Notes: a model not told the origin generated them from the letters alone. Numbered from the stretch's first letter, positions 1 through 8,163 are shown. The stretch is DNA of 64,000 nucleotides from an uncultured Christensenella sp. (GCA_910577435.1 CAJTLV010000001.1:245333-309332), one strand, 5' to 3'. A program made the numbers and translations.

Positions 1-58
1 TGCGGGTACGGAAGATTCGATGCGCCCGAAGTAAAGTATGTTTATTGTTTATTCACAT

Positions 59-76
59 AAAAAGACACTATGTGTC
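59..76 (-). terminator. weak terminator after the metallophosphoesterase gene
   Basis: Read on the minus strand, a 5-bp stem (GACAC/GTGTC) with a 3-base loop is followed by five T. The stop codon of the upstream gene lies in the hairpin. The stem is short, so this is tentative. Confidence 0.35.
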
Positions 77-541
77 AAACCCGTCGATATACTCGTGCTT
101 GCACTTAAACGTTGTGCCGTCTCCTATGACTTCGGCATAGTAGCCGTCGCACAGCGCGCCGGGATTTATCATATGCACTCCGCACTCGGTTCGGTCGCAA
201 CAAATATGCGTATGCCCGAAAAACGCAAGCGAGCATTCCCTGCTCAATGCGGCGGCGAGCACCCCATCCGTTCCCTGCCTTACCCCGTACCTATGTCCGT
301 GAGTAACGAAAGCGCGAGTGCCGCCTACATTTATATCGGCACTGTCGCAAATGCACGTATCGAAATCATTATTACCGCGAACGCATACCATAGGCACCGT
401 AATAGCGCCGCGAACGCGCATAACGTCATTCAATCCATCGCCGCAAAAAACGAAGTAATCAGACGTATTTATCAACGGCAAAAGCCGTTCCAAGCGTTCC
501 GTATCGCGATGTACATCCGAGACAACTATCAGTCTGACCAA
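68..541 (-). CDS. YfcE/MJ0936-type metallophosphoesterase
   Basis: A small calcineurin-like phosphoesterase of 157 residues, the usual size for the YfcE/MJ0936 group. Metal-binding motifs appear in family order: SDVH near residue 8, GDGLND near 34, GNND near 57, THGH near 79 and GHTH near 110. Such enzymes hydrolyse phosphodiesters with divalent metals; the natural substrate is usually unknown. The gene follows the XTP pyrophosphatase gene with a 27-base gap, so the two probably share a transcript. The pairing of these two families next to each other is common in Firmicutes. Family assignment is firm; substrate is not. Confidence 0.9.
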   Translation of the reverse strand: MVRLIVVSDVHRDTERLERLLPLINTSDYFVFCGDGLNDVMRVRGAITVPMVCVRGNNDFDTCICDSADINVGGTRAFVTHGHRYGVRQGTDGVLAAALSRECSLAFFGHTHICCDRTECGVHMINPGALCDGYYAEVIGDGTTFKCKHEYIDGFDT

Positions 542-568
542 GTCGTTTTCACCTCATACGGCGCAAAT

Positions 569-1129
569 CTACGCCTTATTCGCGTTCAACTTCGCAAACA
601 GCGCATCGAGCGCGCGTCGGCGGTGGCTGATCGCGTTCTTCTCTTCCGACGTAGCCGCACCGAAAGTTTTACCGAGTTCGTCGCTCATAAACACGGGATC
701 GTAGCCGAACCCGTTGTTGCCGTGCGGTGCGTCTGCGATCTTACCGTATACATAACCGGTCGCCTCGATAATATTCTCTCCGTCATAATAGACTATACAG
801 CTGGTGAAATGCGCCGCGCGGTTTTTTACGCCGGTCAACTCTTTCAACAACCGAATCATACCCCCCTCGTACCTCGCCGAATACACACCGGGCGCTCCGC
901 CCAAAACGTCCACGCACAGCCCGCTGTCATCGGCTACAGTCGGCAGATGACACAACTCGTACAGCGCTCGCGCCTTGATCAGCGCGTTTTCATAGAACGT
1001 CTCGCCCGTCTCCTCGACGTCGAAATCTACGCCGATATCTTTGGGCGTAACTATCTCGTAGCCTTTCAGTATCTCGCGAAATTCTTTCAGCTTACCGGCA
1101 TTGCCCGACGCCAGAACGATTTTTTTCAT
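569..1129 (-). CDS. rdgB: XTP/dITP diphosphatase (HAM1/RdgB family)
   Basis: A house-cleaning pyrophosphatase that hydrolyses non-canonical purine triphosphates (XTP, ITP, dITP) to monophosphates. The N-terminus carries the family signature ASGNAGKLKEF. TVADDSGLCVDVLGGAPG follows near residue 65, and the C-terminal FGYDPVF and SHRRRA motifs are present. I take the start at 1129, because AAGGAGAAG lies about 8 bases upstream; an in-frame ATG at 1138 would overlap that site. The product is 186 residues, normal for the family. It heads an operon with the phosphoesterase gene downstream. Confidence 0.94.
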   Translation of the reverse strand: MKKIVLASGNAGKLKEFREILKGYEIVTPKDIGVDFDVEETGETFYENALIKARALYELCHLPTVADDSGLCVDVLGGAPGVYSARYEGGMIRLLKELTGVKNRAAHFTSCIVYYDGENIIEATGYVYGKIADAPHGNNGFGYDPVFMSDELGKTFGAATSEEKNAISHRRRALDALFAKLNANKA

Positions 1130-1166
1130 ACGGAACACTTCTCCTTAGCGAATATCATTCGGAAAT

Positions 1167-1196
1167 ATTGTACTATATTGACGCCGATAAAGTAAA
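1167..1196 (-). promoter_or_regulatory. putative sigma-A promoter of the rdgB operon
   Basis: On the minus strand TTTACT (1191-1196) and TACAAT (1167-1172) are separated by 18 bases, upstream of the rdgB ribosome site. The -10 matches 5 of 6 consensus bases and the -35 matches 4 of 6. Confidence 0.4.
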
Positions 1197-1232
1197 GCGT
1201 CGGAATCAAACTTTTCGGACAGTAAAAATCGA

Positions 1233-1850
1233 TCAGAACAGCTCCTTTTTGAGCGCGATCGAGTCCTTTTCGGTTATCTTGCGGATAACTCTGCACGGAT
1301 TGCCGACAGCCAGACTGTCGGGCGGTATATAGCGCGTAACGACGCTCCCCGCGCCTATAACGCACCCGCTTCCGATAGTAACGCCGCCGATAACCGTGAC
1401 GTTACTTGCAAGCCAACAGTTATCGCCTATCGTGATCGGTTTGGCGTATTCGTCGTCATATATCGCGCCGTTCGGCTTCGTCTTGGGATTGCGCTCCTTG
1501 TACATAAACGGATGCACGGGCGTAACTAACGTACAGTTCACGCCCATAAAAACGTTGTCTCCTATCGTAACCGGCGCGCAATCGAGAACAGTCAGATTGA
1601 AATTGGCGTAAAAATTTTTACCCGTCACCGTGTACAGTCCGTAATCGAAATACACAGGACCCTGCAAGTAAGCGCCGTCGCCGAGATTGGGCGCCAGCTC
1701 TCGCAATATCGCTGCGCGAGTCTCGCCGTCCGATTCGGGCGTGCGGTTATATTCGGTGCAAAGATCGTGCGCGCGTGTGCGGCGCTTTGCGAGCGGCTCA
1801 TCCGTCGGGTCGTAGATCTTCCCCGCAAGCATTTTTTCGGTTTCGGTCAT
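1233..1850 (-). CDS. sugar O-acetyltransferase of the maltose/galactoside acetyltransferase type (LbH fold)
   Basis: A 205-residue left-handed beta-helix acetyltransferase that would move acetyl groups from acetyl-CoA to sugars. The N-terminal Mac-type region begins MTETEKMLAGKIYDP. Hexapeptide repeats follow (ITIGDNCWLASNVTVIGGV and IGSGCVIGAGSVVT), then the closing motif AVGNPCRVIRKI. The probable catalytic histidine is in TPVHPF. A longer reading frame starts at 1901, but the ATG at 1850 has GGAGG just upstream and matches the family N-terminus. It stands alone behind its own promoter. The sugar substrate cannot be told. Confidence 0.9.
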   Translation of the reverse strand: MTETEKMLAGKIYDPTDEPLAKRRTRAHDLCTEYNRTPESDGETRAAILRELAPNLGDGAYLQGPVYFDYGLYTVTGKNFYANFNLTVLDCAPVTIGDNVFMGVNCTLVTPVHPFMYKERNPKTKPNGAIYDDEYAKPITIGDNCWLASNVTVIGGVTIGSGCVIGAGSVVTRYIPPDSLAVGNPCRVIRKITEKDSIALKKELF

Positions 1851-1872
1851 AATCAGCCTCCATCTACTCGCA

Positions 1873-1901
1873 ATTATATCATACGTATCCGCAAAACGCA
1901 A
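1873..1901 (-). promoter_or_regulatory. putative sigma-A promoter of the sugar acetyltransferase gene
   Basis: On the minus strand TTGCGT (1896-1901), a 17-base spacer and a perfect TATAAT (1873-1878) lie just upstream of the GGAGG and ATG at 1850. Confidence 0.55.
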
Positions 1902-1945
1902 CGATAATCGCGCGTCGTTCCATACATATAAAATTGCGAATGTAC

Positions 1946-1974
1946 TTGCTAATCATACTTCTATATGATATAAT
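1946..1974 (+). promoter_or_regulatory. putative sigma-A promoter of the accessory operon at 2010
   Basis: TTGCTA (1946-1951), a 17-base spacer and a perfect TATAAT (1969-1974). It is divergent from the acetyltransferase promoter and is followed by GGAG seven bases before the ATG at 2010. Confidence 0.6.
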
Positions 1975-2009
1975 CGATCAACAACACTGATTTGCGTCGG
2001 AGACTTATA

Positions 2010-2669
2010 ATGACAGATATTTCCGTTTGGATTAAAAACTTTTCCGCAAAGGTAGAGCAAACGTTCGAAAACCGCGTATATTTTATCGGTTTGCAAGGCA
2101 GTTACGCGCGCAGCGAAGCGACGGACGCGAGCGATATAGACGTTGTAGTCATTCTCGACGATCTGCACATAAACGACCTTAAAACCTATCGGGATATGCT
2201 CGACTCTTTACCGAACAGAGAACTTGTCTGCGGATTTATTTCCGGCAAAGCCGAGCTTTTGAATTGGGAAGCAAGCGACCTGTTTCAATTCTATTACGAC
2301 ACTACGCCTATAAAAGGAACGCTCGACTTTCTGCTAGAAAAGATAGACAAACAAGCCGTAAAGCGTGCGGTACGCATCGGCGCGTGCAATATTTACCACG
2401 CTTGCGTTCACAATTACGTTCACGAGAAGAGCGACGATATATTGCGCGCCCTTTACAAGTCGGCGGTTTTTGTGATACAAGCGGTGATGTTTTACGAAAC
2501 GGGCAAATACATAAAGACAAGATCCGAATTGCAAGGCGCGATCACTCCCCCGTCCGCCGTGCTTGCAACGGCATTGAACTTAAAGAACGGCGCCGACGTA
2601 AAGTTTGAAGAAATGTCAGAGCTTTTAATAAATTGGGCGAAAGCGTGTATCGGAGGCTATAACGAATGA
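2010..2669 (+). CDS. nucleotidyltransferase-fold protein (pol beta superfamily)
   Basis: A 219-residue protein with the nucleotidyltransferase signature: G30-S31 followed by the metal-binding pair D42-x-D44 in the stretch GSYARSEATDASDIDVVVIL. The C-terminal half is helical, like the HEPN/KNTase-C-type partner domain of aminoglycoside nucleotidyltransferases and related enzymes. The substrate is unknown. A TTG at 1992 opens the frame earlier, but the ATG at 2010 has GGAG seven bases upstream. The stop overlaps the next start (ATGA), so the two genes are translationally coupled. It is the first gene of a four-gene plus-strand operon. Confidence 0.8.
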   Translation: MTDISVWIKNFSAKVEQTFENRVYFIGLQGSYARSEATDASDIDVVVILDDLHINDLKTYRDMLDSLPNRELVCGFISGKAELLNWEASDLFQFYYDTTPIKGTLDFLLEKIDKQAVKRAVRIGACNIYHACVHNYVHEKSDDILRALYKSAVFVIQAVMFYETGKYIKTRSELQGAITPPSAVLATALNLKNGADVKFEEMSELLINWAKACIGGYNE

Positions 2670-3166
2670 AAAAAATCCTATATATTATCTTGGAACAATG
2701 GGCAGATTGGGAACTGGCTTATATCTCGTCAGCGGTCAATATGCTCGGTAACGGAAATTTTGAAAACAAAACGGTATCGCTTACGAAAAATATCGTTACT
2801 TCTATCGGCGGCGTCAAGTGCTTACCCGACTATGATTTACAAAGCGCACCGTCGGACTACGACGCTTTAATACTTATAGGCGGTATGGCTTGGCATAATG
2901 AAAATGCTATGCAAATTAAACCGCTTATAGACGATTGCATAAAGAACGGCAAAGCGTTAGGCGCAATTTGCGACGCTTGCAGGTTTTTGGGCTCTATCGG
3001 CGCATTGAATAGCGCAAAGCATACGGCAAACGATTTGAACGAATTAAAACAGTATTCGGCTTATACCAACGAGCAAGGCTTTATACATAGACAAGCCGTT
3101 TCCGACAATAATGTTATCACGGCAAACGGAACGGCAACTCTTGAATTTGCACGGGAAGTTTTGTAA
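2666..3166 (+). CDS. DJ-1/PfpI-family protein, ended early by an in-frame TAA
   Basis: A class I glutamine-amidotransferase-like protein of the DJ-1/PfpI family. It starts MKKILYIILEQWADWE, has LILIGGMAWH near residue 75, and carries the nucleophile-elbow cysteine in GAICDACRFLG near residue 107. Translation stops at TAA 3164-3166 after 166 residues, but the same frame continues to 3256. That continuation encodes a typical family C-terminus containing NGWYDFHKLGFY. One codon therefore seems to have mutated to stop in a 196-residue protein; a sequencing error is also possible. The function of such proteins (chaperone, glyoxalase or other hydrolase) cannot be assigned here. It is translationally coupled to the gene before it. 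Confidence 0.82.
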   Translation: MKKILYIILEQWADWELAYISSAVNMLGNGNFENKTVSLTKNIVTSIGGVKCLPDYDLQSAPSDYDALILIGGMAWHNENAMQIKPLIDDCIKNGKALGAICDACRFLGSIGALNSAKHTANDLNELKQYSAYTNEQGFIHRQAVSDNNVITANGTATLEFAREVL

Positions 3167-3256
3167 GCGTTGTCGGTTGCAAGCGACGAGCAAATTAACG
3201 GTTGGTATGACTTCCATAAACTCGGATTTTATAATGCCGCTATGCCGAGAATGTAA
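3167..3256 (+). pseudogene. C-terminal remainder of the DJ-1/PfpI gene beyond the in-frame stop
   Basis: Thirty codons in the same frame as the preceding gene, ending at TAA 3254-3256. They encode ALSVASDEQINGWYDFHKLG and then a short hydrophobic end, as expected for the final helix and tail of this family. There is no start codon or ribosome site for separate expression. The next gene uses AAGGAA at the very end of this stretch as its ribosome site. Confidence 0.65.
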
Positions 3257-3266
3257 GGAAAGCTAT

Positions 3267-4028
3267 ATGATTGGGATATATTTCAGCGGCACGGGCAACA
3301 CAAAGCATTGCTCGGAATATTTACTACGGTTGCTCGATGAAAATGCACCGATATATTCTATCGGGAACGAAAATGCAATCGATGCTATACGGTCGAACGA
3401 CGAGATAATTTTTGCCTATCCCGTATATTATTCTTATCTACCAAAAATAGTTTACGACTTTATTATAAACAATGCGGTTGTTTGGAAAGGCAAAAGAATA
3501 TTTATTATCGCCACAATGGGCTTATTCAGCGGCGACGGCGCGGGGTGTGCGGCAAGACTTTTCAAAAAGTACGGTGCAAAAATACTGGGCGGCTTACATA
3601 TAAAAATGCCCGATTGCATAGGCGACGTAAAATTACTTAAAAAGCCACCCGAAGAAAATCGTAAAATAATCGTAAAAGCCGACGAAAAGATAGAGAAAAC
3701 TGCAAAACAAGTATCGCAGGGCAAATATCCTAAAAACGGTTTGAGTTTTGCAAGCAGGCTTTTAGGTTTATTCGGGCAGAGACTGTATTTCCGAAACAAG
3801 ACAAAGAGGTATTACAACGGCATAAAGGTAGATACCGAAAAATGCGTCGCTTGCGGACTATGCGCGTCGGTTTGTCCTATGAACAACATAGAAGTTAAAG
3901 ACGGCGCAATAAATTTTAACGGCAAGTGTACGATGTGTTATCGTTGCTTTTCCGACTGCCCCAAACAAGCAATTACGATAATCGGGAAACAAGTATATGA
4001 ACAATGCAAATTTGAAAAATATGAATAA
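3267..4028 (+). CDS. EFR1-type flavodoxin-ferredoxin fusion protein
   Basis: A 253-residue electron-transfer protein. The N-terminal flavodoxin-like domain begins GIYFSGTGNTKHCSEYLL, with the FMN phosphate loop SGTGNT. The C-terminal domain has two ferredoxin motifs, CVACGLCASVCP and CTMCYRCFSDCP, for two [4Fe-4S] clusters. The architecture and length match the EFR1 family common in anaerobic Firmicutes; its redox partner is unknown. I start at the ATG at 3267 because AAGGAA lies directly upstream; the frame is open back to 3111 without support. It overlaps the following hydrolase gene. Confidence 0.9.
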   Translation: MIGIYFSGTGNTKHCSEYLLRLLDENAPIYSIGNENAIDAIRSNDEIIFAYPVYYSYLPKIVYDFIINNAVVWKGKRIFIIATMGLFSGDGAGCAARLFKKYGAKILGGLHIKMPDCIGDVKLLKKPPEENRKIIVKADEKIEKTAKQVSQGKYPKNGLSFASRLLGLFGQRLYFRNKTKRYYNGIKVDTEKCVACGLCASVCPMNNIEVKDGAINFNGKCTMCYRCFSDCPKQAITIIGKQVYEQCKFEKYE

Positions 4029-4785
4029 TTGGTTTACGATTGACAAAATCGACGATACGACCTATATCATAAGCGAATATCGGCATTGGGAGGAAACGCA
4101 TTGCTATCTTTTAATCGGTAGCGAGCGTTGCCTTTTGATCGATACGGGACTCGGCATTTGCAATATTTACGACGAAGTTCGCAAACTGACGGGTAAACAC
4201 GTTACCGCCGTCGCAACTCATATACATTGGGATCACATAGGCGGACATAAATACTTTGCGTCCGATTTCTATGCGCATAAAGCCGAGACAGATTGGCTCA
4301 ACGGCAAGTTTCCGCTTTCTATTCAAACCGTGCGCGATATGGTTATCGACCGTTGCGATCTGCCCGAAGGCTTTGACGTAAGCAAGTACGAGATGTTTCA
4401 AGGAACGCCGACGCGTGTTTTGAACGGCGGTGAAATCATAGATTTGGGCGACAGAAAAATAGAAGGGTTGCATACCGCAGGACATTCGCCCGGACACCTT
4501 TGTTTTTGGGAACAAGAACGAGGTTACATATTTACGGGCGACCTGATCTATAAGGACACGTTATTCGCCTACTACCCGTCCACCGATCCCGAAGCGTATT
4601 TGCAATCGCTCGAAACGATAGCAGCGTTACCGTCAAAAAGATTGTTTCCCGCACATCACTCGCTTGATATTCGACCCGAAATCGCGGTCAGAATGAGAGA
4701 CGCTTTCCGCGAATTGAAAGCGCAAGGCAAGCTCCGTCACGGCGCCGGAACGTTCGACTTCGGCGATTGGGCGGTATGGCTGTAA
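3997..4785 (+). CDS. metallo-beta-lactamase-fold hydrolase
   Basis: A 262-residue metal-dependent hydrolase. The zinc motif THIHWDHIGG (HxHxDH) is near residue 75, a second ligand is in HTAGHSPGH and a metal-bridging aspartate in FTGDLIY. A later histidine is in LFPAHHS. This is the glyoxalase II/MBL superfamily; the substrate is not evident. The ATG at 3997 has GGGAAA upstream and overlaps the previous gene by 32 bases; an ATG at 4021 (8-base overlap) is also possible. It is the last gene of the accessory operon. Confidence 0.88.
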   Translation: MNNANLKNMNNWFTIDKIDDTTYIISEYRHWEETHCYLLIGSERCLLIDTGLGICNIYDEVRKLTGKHVTAVATHIHWDHIGGHKYFASDFYAHKAETDWLNGKFPLSIQTVRDMVIDRCDLPEGFDVSKYEMFQGTPTRVLNGGEIIDLGDRKIEGLHTAGHSPGHLCFWEQERGYIFTGDLIYKDTLFAYYPSTDPEAYLQSLETIAALPSKRLFPAHHSLDIRPEIAVRMRDAFRELKAQGKLRHGAGTFDFGDWAVWL

Positions 4786-4814
4786 CGGTTCGCTAAGCGC
4801 AATCCAACCGATTT

Positions 4815-5131
4815 TTATATTGAATTATCGCTATCTTCTTTTACCGTTTCTTCAGCGGCATTATCGGAGTGTGTTCTTTTCTTCCAATACCCTATCTTTC
4901 TGCCGCTTATGATCCATATGATTCCGAACAATATAGTTAAACCGCCCATTACAGACAGAAATATTACGGTAAAATTCGTAGTAAAAAATTCCATAACGGA
5001 TACTTCGACGATTCCGATAATGAAACATACTACTGCGAAAATTATCGAGAAAAATTGACTTTATTCCATTTTTTTAATATGCGTTGAATCGATTGATCAA
5101 CGGTATCTTCCGAATTGTTTTTATTATCCAT
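4815..5131 (-). pseudogene. small two-helix membrane protein gene split by a frameshift
   Basis: The ATG at 5131 has a strong ribosome site (GAGAGGTG) and its own promoter. The first frame gives 29 residues starting MDNKNNSEDTVDQSIQRILK and stops at 5042-5044. From the five-base T run at 5050-5054 (minus strand), another frame continues with two hydrophobic helices and the charged tail ISGRKIGYWKKRTHSDN, ending at 4815. Adding one T to that run restores a single 105-residue protein. It is therefore either a frameshift mutation, a homopolymer sequencing error, or, less likely, slippery translation. The family is not recognised. Confidence 0.6.
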
Positions 5132-5160
5132 AAAACACCTCTCACCCGTAACACGAAATC

Positions 5161-5189
5161 ATTATATCACAAAAATGACTGCTGCGCAA
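5161..5189 (-). promoter_or_regulatory. putative sigma-A promoter of the small membrane protein gene
   Basis: On the minus strand TTGCGC (5184-5189), a 17-base spacer and a perfect TATAAT (5161-5166), about 30 bases upstream of the start codon. Confidence 0.55.
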
Positions 5190-5229
5190 GCAATCACCAC
5201 ACAATTATCGAACCTTGATTCAGTTCTGC

Positions 5230-7311
5230 CTACGCCTTTAAGAGCGAGATATAGAATGTTGTGCCGCCGTCTCCCGTTTCGTAATATAGTTCGCCGTTCA
5301 TGCTCTCGATAATGTTTTTGCAGATATACAACCCGACGCCTCCCGTTTCGGCGTCGTTCTCGGACACGTAAGGCTTAAACACGTCAAGTGTACTGTCTAT
5401 GCCTTTACCGTCGTCGGAAACGCACAGTACAACTTTGTTTTTAATTTGTTTAACCGTTAGCGTTATCGTATCACAGTGCGCGTGTTCTACGGCGTTCATA
5501 ATAATATTCGACACGGCGTTTTCCAGCCCGTTTGCTTTTACGAACACCTTATATTTCTTGTCGACGAGGTTTTTGAGAATTATGCCGTTGGCGTTGCAGT
5601 CAAACGAATGGAACTGGCAAATAGATGCGCACAGTTCGTGCAGATCCGTAACCTGCGACGGCTCGGAAATATAATTGAGTTTGGCGTAAGCGGCTATTTC
5701 CGAAAGGTTAGAAACCACACGCGAATCGTTTTGCTTTATAATACGTAAAGTCTTTATCTGTTCGCCGTCCCTTTCACGCTCGATAGCCGTTTCCAACAGC
5801 GAAACTGATGAGTTGAGCGGCTTTCTCATATCGTGGGAAACGAACTGCAAAAGCTTGTCGCGTTCGGAAATGATCGCCTTTATGTCCTTTAACTGCCGCT
5901 CGACTTCCAAATGCAGGTTATCGGTGAGGTATACGTTGGACTTTTTTATTTCCATAAAAACTATAAACACGCTTATAAAAGTAACGGTTGCTGTTGCCAC
6001 GCTCATCCAGAACATTGGGTTGTACTGCGTAGGAAATACCTGCGGTAAGAACAGCGAAGCGGTTATAGCAACGCCGATAAGCGTAGAGCATACCGTGCGC
6101 AAAATATTGCCGTTGTCGTCCTTACGGAAAGCGGTAAAACATATAAACAGTAAAAGCGCGACTACGGATATGGATTTTATAACTGTACAGACAGTTGTCA
6201 GAGCGGTATACGCACCGAACGGTACGAACGGACGGATAAATGCAAACAGCGCGCCTGCCGCCGCAATCGCTACGGCAATATATTTTGTGGGAACTTTGCC
6301 GAAATCTCTGCCGGAAGAGATAAGAGCGCCGCATAAAATAACAAATGAAGAAGCAAGCCAGAGCGACGTCCACATTAAAGGAACGACGGTTGCACCGCTC
6401 AACAAGAAGCGCGATATCAGCATAATGAAAATGCCGAACACCCAGATTATAGCCGGAACGAACTCTTTTGACCTCTCTAAAACGGATAAAACGACAAATA
6501 CGGCAAACACGACGGCGGCGAGAATTGCAAACGCAACAAGCAAATTTTGCGAATTTTCGGTTATTCCGTTTACGGCGCTATCCGTACCTATTAGCGGAGC
6601 TTCGGTAATCCCGGAGAACGCTCCGCCCGTCGACTGATAATGTACCGTAACGATCTGCGCCGCAATTAAGGTGTGCGACATAAGTTCGCGACTGGCGCTG
6701 AATTTAAGGTCGATAACCGTTCTACCCGTTTTATGCGACAGTTTTTCAGTGCGTATCTTGTAGGAGTCGGTATAATCGATAAAATCGTAATTTTCTATTT
6801 CGCCGTTTCGGGATAAAAGGTTTTTTTTCAGATATACGTTGGACGCGCAAAATATTTTCGGCAGGGACAAGGTGAAGTGCCAGCTGTCGCCAAGCTTATA
6901 CTCTGAAAGTGCGTCAAGTCGGTCGGTATAGTCTTCCGCCCATGGATCAAGGTTCATTATAACGAAAATAAGCGTACCTTTTTCGGCAAAGCCGAAAGGT
7001 TTGGTCAAATCGACTATTTGAATATCGTCGGATAATTTGTCGGGTGTAACAAATTTTTCGGGAACGTAGTTAACCTTATTTATTCTGCCCAAATGTCCCA
7101 AATCGTTTATGCGTACAGCCGTTAAATCGACGCCTACGGAATAAAGACGTTCGATCGCAACGCCGTCCGAGTAGTCTGCTTCGGTAATCTCCCCCGTCGT
7201 TTCGGGGACGGCGGCAATTTTCGGCGAACAGAAAAAAATCAAAAGTATGAACAGCGCCGACAAAACGGCGCAGGATATAACGGATATGATTTTTTTGAGA
7301 TAACTACTCAT
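5230..7311 (-). CDS. membrane sensor histidine kinase with 7TMR-type sensor region
   Basis: A 693-residue sensor kinase. An N-terminal signal/anchor helix (about residues 8-30) leads to an extracytoplasmic region of about 220 residues, then a block of seven or so membrane helices (about 265-475), as in 7TMR-DISM receptors. A short coiled-coil linker leads to the HisKA domain, with the phospho-accepting histidine at residue 493 in SHDMRKPLN. The ATPase domain has NAVSNIIMNAVEHAH, DDGKGID and GGVGLYICKNI. The start at 7311 overlaps the response regulator by 8 bases; the open frame begins at 7377. It is co-transcribed with that regulator. The signal is unknown. Confidence 0.9.
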   Translation of the reverse strand: MSSYLKKIISVISCAVLSALFILLIFFCSPKIAAVPETTGEITEADYSDGVAIERLYSVGVDLTAVRINDLGHLGRINKVNYVPEKFVTPDKLSDDIQIVDLTKPFGFAEKGTLIFVIMNLDPWAEDYTDRLDALSEYKLGDSWHFTLSLPKIFCASNVYLKKNLLSRNGEIENYDFIDYTDSYKIRTEKLSHKTGRTVIDLKFSASRELMSHTLIAAQIVTVHYQSTGGAFSGITEAPLIGTDSAVNGITENSQNLLVAFAILAAVVFAVFVVLSVLERSKEFVPAIIWVFGIFIMLISRFLLSGATVVPLMWTSLWLASSFVILCGALISSGRDFGKVPTKYIAVAIAAAGALFAFIRPFVPFGAYTALTTVCTVIKSISVVALLLFICFTAFRKDDNGNILRTVCSTLIGVAITASLFLPQVFPTQYNPMFWMSVATATVTFISVFIVFMEIKKSNVYLTDNLHLEVERQLKDIKAIISERDKLLQFVSHDMRKPLNSSVSLLETAIERERDGEQIKTLRIIKQNDSRVVSNLSEIAAYAKLNYISEPSQVTDLHELCASICQFHSFDCNANGIILKNLVDKKYKVFVKANGLENAVSNIIMNAVEHAHCDTITLTVKQIKNKVVLCVSDDGKGIDSTLDVFKPYVSENDAETGGVGLYICKNIIESMNGELYYETGDGGTTFYISLLKA

Positions 7312-7972
7312 TGATAAACGCATAGCCCTTGCCGAACTCCTGAATAAGTAATTTGGCGCAATCGGAAGATACGGCAAGCATTTTCTTGCGCAGATTTGAA
7401 ATGTGAACTTTAATGGTAGTGGTGTTCATATGCGGCATTTTCCACACCTGTTCGTAAATTTCGCCAGCTGTGAAACATTTGCCCGCATTCTGCATTAAAA
7501 ACATTAAAATATTGAATTCGCTTGAAGTCAAATCAAGCGGTTTTTTATTGTATGCCGCCGTGCGCTTAGCCATATTAAGTTCCAGCCCGTGTGAGGATAA
7601 CTGCGCCTTGCTGTCGGGCAAAAGGCGTAACGCCATTCTCATGTCTATAAGCGTGCAGGATGCGGGCTTTACTATATAGTCGGTTGCGCCCGCCGAAAAG
7701 CCGTCGATCATATTGCTGTCCGAGCCTAAATCGGAAAGAATAATTACGGGCATTTCGCCTGTATGTTCAATAAGTTTCAGTCCGTTACCGTCGGGCAGAA
7801 TAACATCCAAAAGCACGATATCGTACCTGTTTTCGTTTACGGCAGCAACAGCGCTCTTTAAGCTGTTGCAGGAAGTTACGTTATTTCTTGCCGAAAAATA
7901 TTCGCAAAGGGCGCTACGCAGTTTGTTGTTATCCTCAACTATCAAAATGTTTTTGTATTCGACTTTGTGCAT
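7304..7972 (-). CDS. OmpR/PhoB-family response regulator
   Basis: A 222-residue two-component regulator. The receiver domain has the acidic pair near residues 13-14, the phospho-acceptor D56 in LLDVILPDGNG and the conserved lysine in YIVKPAS. The C-terminal winged-helix domain shows FNILMFLMQNAGKCFT and the recognition segment TTIKVHISNLRKKM. It is the first gene of the pair with the sensor kinase. Tandem TTAACA-type boxes lie 40-65 bases upstream, in the shared region with the divergent surface protein gene, so it may control itself, that gene, or both. Confidence 0.93.
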   Translation of the reverse strand: MHKVEYKNILIVEDNNKLRSALCEYFSARNNVTSCNSLKSAVAAVNENRYDIVLLDVILPDGNGLKLIEHTGEMPVIILSDLGSDSNMIDGFSAGATDYIVKPASCTLIDMRMALRLLPDSKAQLSSHGLELNMAKRTAAYNKKPLDLTSSEFNILMFLMQNAGKCFTAGEIYEQVWKMPHMNTTTIKVHISNLRKKMLAVSSDCAKLLIQEFGKGYAFINE

Positions 7973-8015
7973 TGCTGTAAGTATAACACATTATTCCGCA
8001 AAAGACAATAAAACC

Positions 8016-8035
8016 GAATTGTTAAGAATTGTTAA
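8016..8035. promoter_or_regulatory. tandem response-regulator boxes between the two-component system and the surface protein gene
   Basis: Two exact 10-base copies of GAATTGTTAA stand head to tail, followed by the partial copy GAAG. On the minus strand this reads TTAAC-AATTC-TTAAC-AATTC. One-helical-turn direct repeats are typical of sites for OmpR/PhoB-family dimers, and TTAACA repeats resemble the PhoP box of Bacillus. Assignment to the adjacent regulator is inference. Confidence 0.55.
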
Positions 8036-8053
8036 GAAGTCGTCGACCCGGTC

Positions 8054-8081
8054 TTGAAACCGTTCAAAAAATAAGTAAAAT
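8054..8081 (+). promoter_or_regulatory. putative sigma-A promoter of the surface protein gene
   Basis: TTGAAA (8054-8059), a 16-base spacer and TAAAAT (8076-8081). The leader of about 75 bases contains the palindrome CCCCGCGGGG at 8110-8119. The tandem boxes at 8016-8035 lie just upstream of the -35, where an activator would bind. Confidence 0.42.
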
Positions 8082-8163
8082 CTGATAAAATAAAAGCACT
8101 GATTTTCATCCCCGCGGGGTTGTACGCTTTGCAAACGTGAAGCGCACGAATAAGAGGTGTACT

